A stretch of 64,000 nucleotides of DNA from DASSQJ01 sp963726295 (GCA_963726295.1 CAVSBW010000002.1:310001-374000), one strand, 5' to 3'. Counted from the first letter of the stretch, positions 40,511 to 49,532 are shown. Numbers and translations: made by a program. Notes: generated from the letters alone by a model not told the origin.

Positions 40511-41614
40511 CTAGGCAGGGACCGGCAGCCGGCGGGCCCGCTCGGCGATGTGGTGCGCGACGTGGGCCGTGTCCCGCGCGACGCCCGGGAGCACCATGGA
40601 GCTGAACGCGTACTGGAAGGACAACCCGCAGAAGTAGAGCCCGGGCACGCCCTCCACGACGCCGCGGTACTCCCGGGGCCAGCCGTCGTCGCCGGTGACG
40701 GGCGCGTCGATCCAGGAGAGGTCCTGCCGGAACCCGGTCGCCCAGATGACGTTGGCGACGTCGAGGACGCGTCCGTCGGCCAGCACCGGCTGGCCGTGGT
40801 CCGACACGCCGGTGACCTTGTGCTCGGTCCGTTCCACCCCTCGCTCGGCGAGGTGGTGCCGCTTCACCCGAGCGGTGGGCGCACCGTGGTGACGGACCTG
40901 GGCCATCTGCTTCCGGCCCACCGGGGTGCGCCGGGTGAGCAGGTGCTGCCACAGGAAGACCATCACGGGGATGGCCACCTTGAAGCTCGGGGAGTCCCAG
41001 TCGAGGGGGATGTTGCCCCGGTCCGGTCCCGCCAGGATGGTCGGACCGTGCGCCCCCAGCTCATAGGCGATGTCGTGTCCGGAGTGCGAGGCGCCGACCA
41101 CCAGGGTGGCCCCCGACCGCAGCTGGGACGGGTTCTTGTAGGCCGTCGAGTGCAGCTGGCGGATCCCCGGGTCCAGCGACGCGGCCGCCTCCGGGATGTT
41201 CGGCGTCCGGCCGGCGTGCGTACCCGCGGCCACCACCACGTTCTCGCAGTCCAGCCGCCCGGTGCCGAGGTGGGCGGTGAACCCACCGTCCTCTCGGCGC
41301 TCGAGCCTCTCGACGCGGGTCCGGAGCCGCACCGGCAGGGACAGGTCGACGGCGTACCGCTCGAGGTAGTCGGCGACCTCGTCCTTGCCCGGGAAGTGCC
41401 ACGGGTCGCCGGGGAACGGCATCCCCGGGAGGCCGTCGAACCGAGCCGGTGAGTAGAGCCGGAGCGAGTCGTAGTGGCAGCGCCAGTTGTCGCCGACGCG
41501 GGCGTTGGCGTCCACGACCAGGCACTCGCGGCCCAGCCGCCCCAGCTGGTACGCCGTGGCGAGACCCGCCTGCCCGGCGCCGATGACCAGGGTCTCGATG
41601 TGTTGGTGGGACAT
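40511..41614 (-). CDS. Flavin-containing monooxygenase (CzcO-like)
   Basis: 367 residues. FAD motif VIGAGQAGLATAYQLGR, the FMO-type DNWRCHYDSLRLYSPARFDGLPGMPFPG, NADPH Rossmann LVVGASHSGHDIAYELG, and VIWATGFRQDLSW near the end. Predicted to hydroxylate N, S or C atoms or do Baeyer-Villiger oxidation with NADPH and O2. ATG 41614 has AGGAGAGGA upstream. Downstream of the DUF998 gene by 14 bp. Confidence 0.9.
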   Translation of the reverse strand: MSHQHIETLVIGAGQAGLATAYQLGRLGRECLVVDANARVGDNWRCHYDSLRLYSPARFDGLPGMPFPGDPWHFPGKDEVADYLERYAVDLSLPVRLRTRVERLERREDGGFTAHLGTGRLDCENVVVAAGTHAGRTPNIPEAAASLDPGIRQLHSTAYKNPSQLRSGATLVVGASHSGHDIAYELGAHGPTILAGPDRGNIPLDWDSPSFKVAIPVMVFLWQHLLTRRTPVGRKQMAQVRHHGAPTARVKRHHLAERGVERTEHKVTGVSDHGQPVLADGRVLDVANVIWATGFRQDLSWIDAPVTGDDGWPREYRGVVEGVPGLYFCGLSFQYAFSSMVLPGVARDTAHVAHHIAERARRLPVPA

Positions 41615-41628
41615 GGTGTCTTCCTCTC

Positions 41629-42234
41629 CTATGTGGTCGCGAGGTGAAGGCCCAGGAGGGCGATCCAGAGCCAGTAGGTGCCGATCAGCGCCCGCTGGAC
41701 GAGCCCGGTGTAGGGCGCGTCCCGGCGGTAGGCGGTGGTCAGCCAGGCCGTGGTGACGAGCCCGACCGCGGCGGTCGCCCAGGTGTAGACGGCCCACCCG
41801 GCCTCCAGACGGGGTGCGAGAGCGAGACAGGCTCCGAACAGGGCCAGGGCCATGAGCGGACCGCTCACCTCGTGGAGCCTGGCGTGGACCGTCGTCGGGC
41901 GCAGGGTGCGGGACGAGGCCCCGGGCGGGAACCCGCGCACCGGGTCCGGAGCGAAGGCCGCGGCGAGGGCCAGACCGACGGCGGAGACGCCGATCAGCGC
42001 CGCTGCCCGCCCGGCCCCCAACGTGCCGTGCACCCCGATCGCGATCGCTCCGAAGCCGGTCGCGACCACCAGGAAGTTGAGGCGTTGGATCCAGCCGCCG
42101 CGCCCGAGCTCGAGCTCGCTCCCGGTGTGGTACGCCACGCGGTAGCCGGGCCTGCGGACGCCCTCGACGGAGAGCACGGTGACGAAGACGACCGCGGTCG
42201 CCGCGCCGAAGACCAGCAGGGCGCGGTTGCTCAT
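41629..42234 (-). CDS. DUF998-like membrane protein
   Basis: 201 residues with six predicted helices. Has the DUF998-type opening (hydrophobic helix, then RVAYHTGSELELGRGGWIQRLNFLVVATG) and FAPDPVRGFPPGA between helices, a common loop of the family. Function unknown. ATG overlaps the stop of the upstream hydrolase (ATGA at 42231-42234). Confidence 0.8.
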   Translation of the reverse strand: MSNRALLVFGAATAVVFVTVLSVEGVRRPGYRVAYHTGSELELGRGGWIQRLNFLVVATGFGAIAIGVHGTLGAGRAAALIGVSAVGLALAAAFAPDPVRGFPPGASSRTLRPTTVHARLHEVSGPLMALALFGACLALAPRLEAGWAVYTWATAAVGLVTTAWLTTAYRRDAPYTGLVQRALIGTYWLWIALLGLHLATT

Positions 42235-43178
42235 CGCTGGTCCTCGAGGAACTCGTCGGTCAGCCGTCCGACCCGCTCCGCCTGGTGGAACCACGGGGCG
42301 TGGCCGCCGGGCACCACCTGGAGGTCGGCGTCGGGGACCAGGTCGGCGATGCGCTGCCCGACACCGACGTCGCCGAACGGGTCCCGCTCGCCCCAGATCA
42401 GGCGTACCGGACGCCGCACCCGTCGCAGCTGGTCCGCCGACGTGACGATCTGCGGGCGCGGCCGGGCCATGCTCATCACCGACCGCATCAGGGCCAGCAC
42501 GCTCGGCGTGTACGCCGGGAGCCGCTGGGTCGCGAGCATGACGTCCCGCAGCTCCTCGAGGCCGCCGGGGTCCTCGCGCGCCGCCCGCAGCATCCTCTCC
42601 GCGTTCTTCGTCGAGGGCCTCTGCAGCGCCATCAGCAGCGGCCCCAGTCCGGGAACCGAGGCGAGCCGCAACACCGGGACGGCCGAGGTGTCCAGGAAGA
42701 AGGCGGGACAGGCGATCATCACCTGCCGCTGCACCCTCTCCGGCTCCTCCTCGGCGAGCCAGTTCGCCCACTGCGATCCCATCGACTGCGTGACGAACGG
42801 GGCCGGGCCGAGGCGCAGGTCGTCCAGGACGCCGGCCAGGTGGTCGACCGCCGTGCGACGCAGCGTGTCGGCGGTGTACGACACGGGATCGGTCAGACCG
42901 AACCCGGGGAGCTCTACCGCGTAGAGCCGCCGCCCGCGGAGCTGCGCCATCAGGGGGACCCAGAACGCGGCGGACAGGGCCCCGCCGATCACGAGGACCA
43001 GCGGCGGCCCGTCGCCGGCGACGAGGACGTGTGCCGTGCGGCCGGTGTCGCCCACGCGGACGTAGCGGCGCTCGAGGACGAGCTGGTAGCGGGCGGCCAG
43101 GCCCGCCAGTGCCGCGAGGAACCCGTCGACCGGGTCACCCGCCGTGAGGTCGGAGCGCTGTCTGAGGTGGGTGGACAT
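42231..43178 (-). CDS. Alpha/beta hydrolase, second copy
   Basis: 315 residues. Nucleophile in FVTQSMGSQW, an atypical elbow where the first Gly of GxSxG is Thr; acid in WGERDPFGD; His in PGGHAPWFHQ. First gene of a leftward run (hydrolase, DUF998, monooxygenase, TPR-LuxR, methyltransferase). ATG 43178 chosen from TAGCGT 7 nt upstream. Could hydrolyse an ester or lactone made by the monooxygenase (inference). Confidence 0.88.
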   Translation of the reverse strand: MSTHLRQRSDLTAGDPVDGFLAALAGLAARYQLVLERRYVRVGDTGRTAHVLVAGDGPPLVLVIGGALSAAFWVPLMAQLRGRRLYAVELPGFGLTDPVSYTADTLRRTAVDHLAGVLDDLRLGPAPFVTQSMGSQWANWLAEEEPERVQRQVMIACPAFFLDTSAVPVLRLASVPGLGPLLMALQRPSTKNAERMLRAAREDPGGLEELRDVMLATQRLPAYTPSVLALMRSVMSMARPRPQIVTSADQLRRVRRPVRLIWGERDPFGDVGVGQRIADLVPDADLQVVPGGHAPWFHQAERVGRLTDEFLEDQR

Positions 43179-43185
43179 GGCGTCG

Positions 43186-43191
43186 ACGCTA
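43186..43191 (-). promoter_or_regulatory. -10 box of the hydrolase-monooxygenase run
   Basis: TAGCGT on the minus strand, 7 nt before the ATG at 43178. Confidence 0.55.
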
Positions 43192-43243
43192 GGCAGCAGG
43201 GCGCCACCACCGCGTCGGTCGGTCTGCGCAACTCCGGGCACGT

Positions 43244-43271
43244 CCCGGATGGGTGGAATCACCCATCCGGG
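43244..43271. promoter_or_regulatory. Perfect 12-bp hairpin in a divergent intergenic region
   Basis: CCCGGATGGGTG-GAAT-CACCCATCCGGG. It sits 53 bp upstream of the leftward -10 box and 140 bp upstream of the PNP -10 box, an odd place for a terminator. It may be an operator or a relic of a lost gene. Confidence 0.6.
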
Positions 43272-43410
43272 GAGGCGGCCTCCCGGTCGTGAGCCGTCAG
43301 GGGGCACCTCCAGCGGAGCTGACGGTCCGAGGGCCCACGGCACCACCGGAGTGGGCGACCGGCGCTCCGTGTTCGCGATGCAGCCGGTTTCGTGCGCCCA
43401 CCCCGGTCGC

Positions 43411-43416
43411 TAGGCT
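43411..43416 (+). promoter_or_regulatory. -10 box of the PNP gene
   Basis: TAGGCT, 7 nt before the GTG at 43424. Confidence 0.6.
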
Positions 43417-43423
43417 GCCGGCC

Positions 43424-44263
43424 GTGACCGACACCGCCGCCGCCCACGACCTCGACGACCCCGGGACCGACCCCTTCGACGTGGCACGGGCCGCCGCCGA
43501 CGTCATCCGCGACCGCACCGGCGCCGACCACCACGACATCGCCCTGGTCCTCGGCTCCGGCTGGGGCCAGGCCGGCGACCTCGTCGGCGAGACCCTCTGC
43601 ACCATCGAGAACACCGACGTCCCCGGGTTCGCCGCGGCCGCCGTCGAGGGCCACACCGGGACGATGCGCTCGGTCGCCATCGGGGACACCGGACGCCGCG
43701 CCCTCGTCTACGGCACGCGGACCCACTTCTACGAGGGCCGGGGGGTGCGCGCCGTCGTGCACGGCGTGCGGACCGCCGCCGCGGCCGGGTGCTCGACCAT
43801 CGTCATCACCAACGGCTGCGGTGGCCTGCGTCCCGAGTGGGCCCCCGGCACGCCGGTGCTCATCTCCGACCACATCAACCTCACCGGGGCCTCGCCGCTG
43901 GAGGGCGCCACCTTCGTCGACCTCACCGACCTGTACTCGCCGCGACTGCGCGCGATCGCCCAGGAGCTCGACCCCGGCCTGGACGAGGGCGTCTACGTGC
44001 AGTTCCGCGGGCCGCAGTACGAGACACCGGCCGAGGTGCGCATGGCCAAGGTGCTCGGGGGCGACCTCGTCGGCATGTCGACGACGCTCGAGGCGATCGC
44101 GGCCCGCCACGCGGGGCTGGAGGTGCTCGGCATCTCGCTGGTCACCAACGCCGCGGCAGGCATCTCCCCCGACCCGCTCTCGCACGACGAGGTCATCGAG
44201 GCGGGCCGCGCCGCCGCCGGCCGCTGTGGAGGCCTGCTCGCCGACGTCGTCGGGCGGATCTGA
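43424..44263 (+). CDS. punA: Purine nucleoside phosphorylase, trimeric family
   Basis: 279 residues. Splits inosine/guanosine (and deoxy forms) with phosphate into base and (deoxy)ribose 1-phosphate. Motifs: IALVLGSGWGQ, EGHTGTM, TRTHFYEGRG, VITNGCGGL, RGPQYETPAEVRM, MSTTLEAIAARHAGLEVLGISLVTNAAAG. Matches the trimeric PNP/MTAP family, called deoD (Rv3307) in M. tuberculosis. GTG start is leaderless. The phosphomutase gene starts 8 nt after the stop. Confidence 0.94.
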   Translation: MTDTAAAHDLDDPGTDPFDVARAAADVIRDRTGADHHDIALVLGSGWGQAGDLVGETLCTIENTDVPGFAAAAVEGHTGTMRSVAIGDTGRRALVYGTRTHFYEGRGVRAVVHGVRTAAAAGCSTIVITNGCGGLRPEWAPGTPVLISDHINLTGASPLEGATFVDLTDLYSPRLRAIAQELDPGLDEGVYVQFRGPQYETPAEVRMAKVLGGDLVGMSTTLEAIAARHAGLEVLGISLVTNAAAGISPDPLSHDEVIEAGRAAAGRCGGLLADVVGRI

Positions 44264-44271
44264 GGCCGGCG

Positions 44272-45936
44272 ATGCGCACCGAGGCCGCCGCGGACCTGCT
44301 CGCCGCCGCCCGTTCCTGGGCCGATGACGACCCTGACCCGCAGACGCGCGACGAGCTGCGTGGCCTGGCCGACCGGGTGGCGGAGGGTGGCGAGGCTGCT
44401 CGCGAGGAGCTGTCGGACGCGATGTCGGGGATGCTCGAGTTCGGCACCGCCGGGCTGCGCGGACGGCTGGGCGGTGGTCCGAACCGGATGAACCGGGCGG
44501 TCGTGATCCGGGCCGCCGCCGGCCTCACGGCCCACCTGCGCACGGTCACCTCCGAGCCGTTCGTCGTCGTGGGGTTCGACGCGCGCACCAACTCGGACGT
44601 CTTCGCGCACGACACCTGCGCCGTCGTCACCGGGATGGGAGGTCGGGCGGTGGTGCTGTCCCACCCCCTGCCGACCCCGGTGCTGGCCTACGCCATCCGC
44701 TACCTCGGTGCCGATGCGGGCGTGATGGTCACCGCCTCGCACAACCCGCCCGAGGACAACGGGTACAAGGTGTACGTCGGCGACGGCTCACAGATCGTCC
44801 CGCCCGTCGACGGGCAGATCGCCGCGCAGATCGACCGCGTCGAGTCGGTGGCCTCCGTCCCGCTGGCCGACGACGGCTGGGAGACCCTCGGCGACGACGT
44901 GCTCGACGCGTACGTCGCCGATGTCGTCACGGTGGTCGACCCGGCCACCCCGCGCGACGTCACCGTCGTCCACACCGCGCTGCACGGCGTGGGCAGCGAG
45001 ACGCTGCGCCGGGCGTTCGTCGCCGCCGGCTACCCGGCACCGCTGCCCGTGGCCTCCCAGGCCGAGCCCGACCCGATGTTCCCCACCGTCTCCTTCCCCA
45101 ACCCGGAGGAGCCCGGCGCCATGGACGCGGCTCTCGAGCTCGCCGAGCAGACCTCCCCCGACCTCGTCATCGCCAACGACCCCGACGCCGACCGGTGCGC
45201 GGTGGCCGTGCCCGCGCCGGGCGGCTGGCGGATGCTGCGGGGCGACGAGGTGGGCGCGCTGCTGGGGTCGCACCTGCTCGAGCGCGGCGTCGACGCGGGC
45301 GCCGTGTTCGCCAACTCCATCGTGTCCTCCCGCCTGCTGGCCGCGATGTGTCGGGCCGCCGGCGTGGCCCACGAGGAGACCCTCACCGGCTTCAAGTGGA
45401 TCGGTCGCGTCGAGGGCCTGCGCTACGGCTACGAGGAGGCGCTCGGCTACTGCGTCGACCCGCGCCACGTGCGCGACAAGGACGGCGTCTCCGCCGCACT
45501 CGCCGTCGCCGAGCTCGCCGCCATCCTCAAGGGGCAGGGCCGCACGCTGCCCGACCGGCTCGACGACCTCGCCCGCGAGCACGGGGTGCACGCCACGGAC
45601 TCCTTCGCGGTGCGGGTCTCCGACCTCTCCCTCATCGACACGGTCATGAGCCGCCTGCGCGACCAGCCCCCGGACGCCATCGCGGGGACCGCCGTCGTGC
45701 GCCTCGACGACCTGGCCCGCGGCGACGGCGGCCTCCCGCCCACCGATGGCCTGCGCTGGTACCTCGCGGACGACTCGCGGGTCATCGTGCGGCCGTCGGG
45801 CACCGAGCCGAAGCTCAAGGTGTACCTCGAGGCCGTGGAGCCGGTCGCCGACGACGACCTGCGCGCGGCTCGCGGTCGGGCGGCGGGCCGACTGGCCGCC
45901 ATCCGGACCGACCTGGAGGCCCTCACGGCGCTGTGA
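44272..45936 (+). CDS. pmmB: Phosphomannomutase/phosphopentomutase family enzyme
   Basis: 554 residues, alpha-D-phosphohexomutase family. Catalytic phosphoserine in VTASHNPPEDNGYKVY, metal loop ANDPDADRCAVAV, sugar loop TGFKWIGRVEG and GYEEALGYCVDP, phosphate loop VRPSGTEPKLKVY. Long form as in PmmB (Rv3308). Next to PNP and deoC it may well interconvert (deoxy)ribose 1- and 5-phosphates, which is required for DeoC to receive its substrate; mannose or glucose phosphates are alternatives. Confidence 0.92.
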   Translation: MRTEAAADLLAAARSWADDDPDPQTRDELRGLADRVAEGGEAAREELSDAMSGMLEFGTAGLRGRLGGGPNRMNRAVVIRAAAGLTAHLRTVTSEPFVVVGFDARTNSDVFAHDTCAVVTGMGGRAVVLSHPLPTPVLAYAIRYLGADAGVMVTASHNPPEDNGYKVYVGDGSQIVPPVDGQIAAQIDRVESVASVPLADDGWETLGDDVLDAYVADVVTVVDPATPRDVTVVHTALHGVGSETLRRAFVAAGYPAPLPVASQAEPDPMFPTVSFPNPEEPGAMDAALELAEQTSPDLVIANDPDADRCAVAVPAPGGWRMLRGDEVGALLGSHLLERGVDAGAVFANSIVSSRLLAAMCRAAGVAHEETLTGFKWIGRVEGLRYGYEEALGYCVDPRHVRDKDGVSAALAVAELAAILKGQGRTLPDRLDDLAREHGVHATDSFAVRVSDLSLIDTVMSRLRDQPPDAIAGTAVVRLDDLARGDGGLPPTDGLRWYLADDSRVIVRPSGTEPKLKVYLEAVEPVADDDLRAARGRAAGRLAAIRTDLEALTAL

Positions 45937-45940
45937 CGCG

Positions 45941-45959
45941 GCCCGCGCCGCGTGCGGGC
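45941..45959 (+). terminator. Weak hairpin after pmmB
   Basis: GCCCGC-gccgcgt-GCGGGC, 6-bp stem starting 5 bases after the stop; possible terminator before the deoC promoter. Confidence 0.3.
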
Positions 45960-46037
45960 ACCGCCCACGACCCGTCGACCCGCACACCTCGTCGCTCCCT
46001 GCACCCGCCGGCCGTGACCGGGCCACACGCGCGCCCG

Positions 46038-46043
46038 TAGACT
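46038..46043 (+). promoter_or_regulatory. -10 box of deoC operon
   Basis: TAGACT, 6 nt before the GTG at 46050. Confidence 0.6.
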
Positions 46044-46049
46044 CCCGGG

Positions 46050-47039
46050 GTGAGCACCGCCACCGACGTCGACGTGACGGCGCGCGCCCGGGACATCCTC
46101 GGCGTCTCGCGCCTCACCAACACCGCCCTGACGGGGTGGCTCCACGGCCTCCCCGGAGTCGACCAGGTCGGGTGCGAGGGGCGCGCTGCAGCCCTCTCGA
46201 CCCGCTCGATCAAGACCACGAGCAAGTCCTGGGCGATCGACACCGCGATCTCGATGATCGACCTCACCACCCTCGAGGGGGCCGACACCCCGGGCAAGGT
46301 CCGTGGGCTCGCCGCCCGGGCCCTGGTCCCCGACCCGAGCGACCCCACCACGCCCAGCCCGGCAGCCGTCTGCGTGTACGGCGACATGGTGCCGGTCGCC
46401 AAGGAGGTCCTCGGGGAGTCCTCGGTGAAGGTCGCCGCCGTGGCCACCGCCTTCCCCAGCGGGCGGGCCAGCCGCGCCGTCAAGCTCGCCGACACCCGTG
46501 ACGCCGTCGCCAACGGCGCCGACGAGATCGACATGGTCATCGACCGCGGTGCCTTCCTCGCCGGCGACTACCGCGCTGTCTTCGACGAGATCGCCGAGAC
46601 CAAGGCCTCCTGCGGCGACGCCCGGCTCAAGGTCATCATGGAGACCGGTGAGCTCGTCACCTACGACAACGTCCGCCGCGCCTCGTGGCTGTCGATGCTG
46701 GCCGGCGGGGACTTCATCAAGACCTCCACCGGCAAGATCTCCCCGGCCGCGACCCTCCCGGTCACGCTGGTGATGCTCGAGGCCGTCCGCGACTGGCGCG
46801 AGCTCACCGGTGAGCAGGTCGGCGTCAAGCCGGCCGGGGGCATCCGCACGAGCAAGGACGCCATCCGGTACCTCGTCACCGTGAACGAGATCGCCGGCGA
46901 GGACTGGTTGGACAACCACTGGTTCCGGTTCGGCGCGTCCAGCCTGCTCAACGACCTGATCCTCCAGCGCCAGAAGCAGGTGACCGGGGCCTACTCGGGT
47001 TCCGACTACGTGGCCGACGACGCCCCGAGCGGCTACTGA
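46050..47039 (+). CDS. deoC: Deoxyribose-phosphate aldolase
   Basis: 329 residues, long-form DeoC. Splits 2-deoxyribose 5-phosphate into glyceraldehyde 3-phosphate and acetaldehyde. Schiff-base Lys in GGDFIKTSTGK and second Lys in VGVKPAGGIR; SMIDLTTLEG at the start of the barrel. The following ALDH (26 nt later) can oxidise the acetaldehyde, giving a tidy deoxynucleoside-to-acetate route with PNP, DeoA and the phosphomutase. Confidence 0.95.
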   Translation: MSTATDVDVTARARDILGVSRLTNTALTGWLHGLPGVDQVGCEGRAAALSTRSIKTTSKSWAIDTAISMIDLTTLEGADTPGKVRGLAARALVPDPSDPTTPSPAAVCVYGDMVPVAKEVLGESSVKVAAVATAFPSGRASRAVKLADTRDAVANGADEIDMVIDRGAFLAGDYRAVFDEIAETKASCGDARLKVIMETGELVTYDNVRRASWLSMLAGGDFIKTSTGKISPAATLPVTLVMLEAVRDWRELTGEQVGVKPAGGIRTSKDAIRYLVTVNEIAGEDWLDNHWFRFGASSLLNDLILQRQKQVTGAYSGSDYVADDAPSGY

Positions 47040-47065
47040 CGCCGACGACAAGAACAAGGATCCCG

Positions 47066-48517
47066 ATGCCCAAATTCGAGTACGCCCCCGCCCCCGAGTC
47101 CCGCGCGGTCGTCGACATCGCGGGCAGCTATGGCCTGTTCATCGGCGGCGAGTTCGTCGACGGCGACGGCGGCACCCCCTTCAAGACGGTCAACCCGGCC
47201 ACGGAGGAGGTGCTCGCCGAGGTCGCCGAGGCCACGGCGGCCGATGTCGACGCCGCCGTACGCGCCGCCCGGACCGCCTACAGCCGGGTCTGGTCCCGGA
47301 TGAGCGGCGCCGACCGCGGCAAGTACCTCTACCGGATCGCCCGGATCATCCAGGAGCGCGCCCGCGAGTTCGCCGTCCTGGAGACCCTCGACAACGGCAA
47401 GCCCATCAAGGAGAGCCGCGACGTCGACATCCCCCTCGTCGCGGCGCACTTCTTCTACCACGCGGGGTGGGCCGACAAGCTCGAGTACGCCGCCCTCGGG
47501 CGCGACCCCCGACCGCTGGGTGTGGTGGGTCAGGTCATCCCGTGGAACTTCCCGCTGCTCATGCTCGCGTGGAAGGTCGCCCCGGCCCTGGCCTGCGGCA
47601 ACACCGTCGTGCTCAAGCCGGCGGAGACCACCCCGCTCACCGCCCTGCTGTTCGCCGAGGTCTGCCGGCAGGCCGACCTGCCACCGGGTGTCGTCAACAT
47701 CGTCACCGGCGCCGGCGCCACCGGTCAGGCCATCGTCGACCACCCGGGCATCGACAAGCTCGCCTTCACCGGCTCCACCGCGGTGGGGAAGATGATCGCG
47801 CGCTCCATCGCAGGCACCCGCAAGAAGGCGACCCTGGAGCTGGGCGGCAAGGCGGCGAACATCGTGTTCGACGACGCCCCGATCGACCAGGCGGTCGAGG
47901 GGATCGTCGACGGCATCTTCTTCAACCAGGGGCACGTCTGCTGCGCCGGCAGCCGCATCCTCGTGCAGGAGAACATCGCCGAGGAGCTCGACCACCGGCT
48001 CAAGCGCCGCCTGGCCACGCTGCGGGTCGGCGACCCCATGGACAAGAACACCGACGTCGGGGCCATCAACTCGCGTACCCAGCTGCAGCGCATCGAGGAG
48101 ATGGTCAAGGTCGGCGAGTCCGAGGGCGCCGAGCGCTGGGACTCCGGGTGCGACCTGCCCCCGCAGGGCTTCTGGTTCCGGCCCACCGTCTTCACGAACG
48201 TCAGCCAGAGCCACCGGATCGCGCAGGAGGAGATCTTCGGGCCGGTCGTGTCGGTGCTGACCTTCCGCACCCCCGGCGAGGCGGTCGCGAAGGCCAACAA
48301 CACCCCGTACGGGCTCTCGGCGGGCATCTGGACCGAGAAGGGCAGCCGCATCCTCTGGACGGCCGACCAGCTGCGGGCCGGCGTCGTGTGGGCCAACACG
48401 TTCAACAAGTTCGACCCGACGAGCCCGTTCGGCGGGTACAAGGAGTCCGGGTACGGGCGCGAGGGCGGCCGGCACGGCCTCGAGGCCTACGTCCGCACCG
48501 GCCAGGAGGCCCGATGA
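47066..48517 (+). CDS. Aldehyde dehydrogenase, catalytically complete member of a pair
   Basis: 483 residues. Has both catalytic residues: Glu in LELGGKAANIVF and Cys in FFNQGHVCCAGSRILV; NAD fold with GNTVVLKPAETTP and FTGSTAVGKM; EEIFGPVVSVLTF near the end. Downstream of deoC, so acetaldehyde is the likely substrate. Overlaps the second ALDH gene by ATGA (48514-48517). Resembles the N-terminal half of bacterial ALDH16 proteins in context (inference). Confidence 0.93.
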   Translation: MPKFEYAPAPESRAVVDIAGSYGLFIGGEFVDGDGGTPFKTVNPATEEVLAEVAEATAADVDAAVRAARTAYSRVWSRMSGADRGKYLYRIARIIQERAREFAVLETLDNGKPIKESRDVDIPLVAAHFFYHAGWADKLEYAALGRDPRPLGVVGQVIPWNFPLLMLAWKVAPALACGNTVVLKPAETTPLTALLFAEVCRQADLPPGVVNIVTGAGATGQAIVDHPGIDKLAFTGSTAVGKMIARSIAGTRKKATLELGGKAANIVFDDAPIDQAVEGIVDGIFFNQGHVCCAGSRILVQENIAEELDHRLKRRLATLRVGDPMDKNTDVGAINSRTQLQRIEEMVKVGESEGAERWDSGCDLPPQGFWFRPTVFTNVSQSHRIAQEEIFGPVVSVLTFRTPGEAVAKANNTPYGLSAGIWTEKGSRILWTADQLRAGVVWANTFNKFDPTSPFGGYKESGYGREGGRHGLEAYVRTGQEAR

Positions 48518-49422
48518 GCACGCGCGTCGACGTCCGCAAGACGTACAAGCTCTACATCGGGGGCAAGTTCCCCCGCAGCGAGAGCGGGCGCTCCTACGAG
48601 GTGCACGCCGCGCCCACCGGCCGGCGCGCCACCGCGAAGTTCCTCGCGAACGCCGCGCAGGGCTCGCGCAAGGACGCCCGTGACGCCGTCGTCGCCGCCC
48701 GCAAGGCCTGGTCCGGATGGGCCGGCGCCACCGCCTACAACCGCGGCCAGGTGCTGTACCGGGTCGCCGAGGTGATGGAGGGCCGCCGGGCGCAGCTCGT
48801 GCAGGACGTCCGCGACGGCGAAGGGCTCACCCCGGCCCGGGCCGAGGCCGTCGTGTCGGCCGCGATCGACCGCTGGGTCTGGTACGCCGGTTGGTCCGAC
48901 AAGTACACGCAGGTGCTCGGCGGGCTCAACCCGGTGGCCGGCCCGTACTTCGACATCTCCGCGCCCGAGCCCACGGGCGTCGTTGCGGTCCTCGCGCCGC
49001 AGTCGTCGTCCCTCCTCGGCCTGGTGTCCGTGGTCGCGCCGGTGATCGTCTCCGGCAACACCTGTGTCGTGCTCGCCAGCGAGGACCGGCCGCTGCCGGC
49101 GATCGACCTCGCCGAGTGCCTCGCCACCTCCGACGTGCCCGGCGGTGTGGTCAACGTCGTGACCGGGCGGACCGCGGAGGTGGCGCCGTGGCTGGCCTCG
49201 CACCGCGACGTCAACGCCATCGACCTCACCGGCGCCGCCGGCGCCGACGGCGTCGACTGGGGGGCGCTCGAGGAGGCCGCGGCCGAGAACCTCAAGCGGG
49301 TCCTGCGGCCGGGCGGATCCGGGGCCGAGGCCGTCGAGCCCGACTTCGAGACCGCGGCGGACCTGTCCCGGCTCACCGCCTTCCTCGAGACCAAGACGGT
49401 CTGGCACCCCAAGGGCCGCTGA
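48514..49422 (+). CDS. Truncated, non-catalytic aldehyde dehydrogenase homologue
   Basis: 302 residues. Matches the N-terminal coenzyme half of ALDH (KTYKLYIGGKFPRSESGRSYEVHAAPTG, GVVAVLAPQSSSLLGLVSVVAPVIVSGNTCVVLAS, DVPGGVVNVVTG) but stops before the catalytic domain: no active-site Cys or conserved Glu in place. The size fits the second, partial ALDH module of ALDH16 proteins. It probably forms a complex with the upstream ALDH and stabilises or regulates it. ATG 48514 is coupled to the upstream stop. Confidence 0.88.
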   Translation: MSTRVDVRKTYKLYIGGKFPRSESGRSYEVHAAPTGRRATAKFLANAAQGSRKDARDAVVAARKAWSGWAGATAYNRGQVLYRVAEVMEGRRAQLVQDVRDGEGLTPARAEAVVSAAIDRWVWYAGWSDKYTQVLGGLNPVAGPYFDISAPEPTGVVAVLAPQSSSLLGLVSVVAPVIVSGNTCVVLASEDRPLPAIDLAECLATSDVPGGVVNVVTGRTAEVAPWLASHRDVNAIDLTGAAGADGVDWGALEEAAAENLKRVLRPGGSGAEAVEPDFETAADLSRLTAFLETKTVWHPKGR

Positions 49423-49507
49423 CCCGCGCGAGGCCCCGTAAGGAGCCGGCAAGCGCCACGTAAGGCGGCCGTCATGGCATCTGAGCCCGACGCGGCGAAG
49501 ACTCGGC

Positions 49508-49532
49508 CCTGTCAGCGAGACACGCTGACAGG
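49508..49532 (+). promoter_or_regulatory. Perfect 10-bp hairpin touching the ribosome site
   Basis: CCTGTCAGCG-AGACA-CGCTGACAGG. The right arm runs into the AGGAAGG ribosome site (49530-49536) of the secreted protein gene, so folding could limit initiation; it might alternatively be an operator or end the ALDH operon. Confidence 0.55.
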
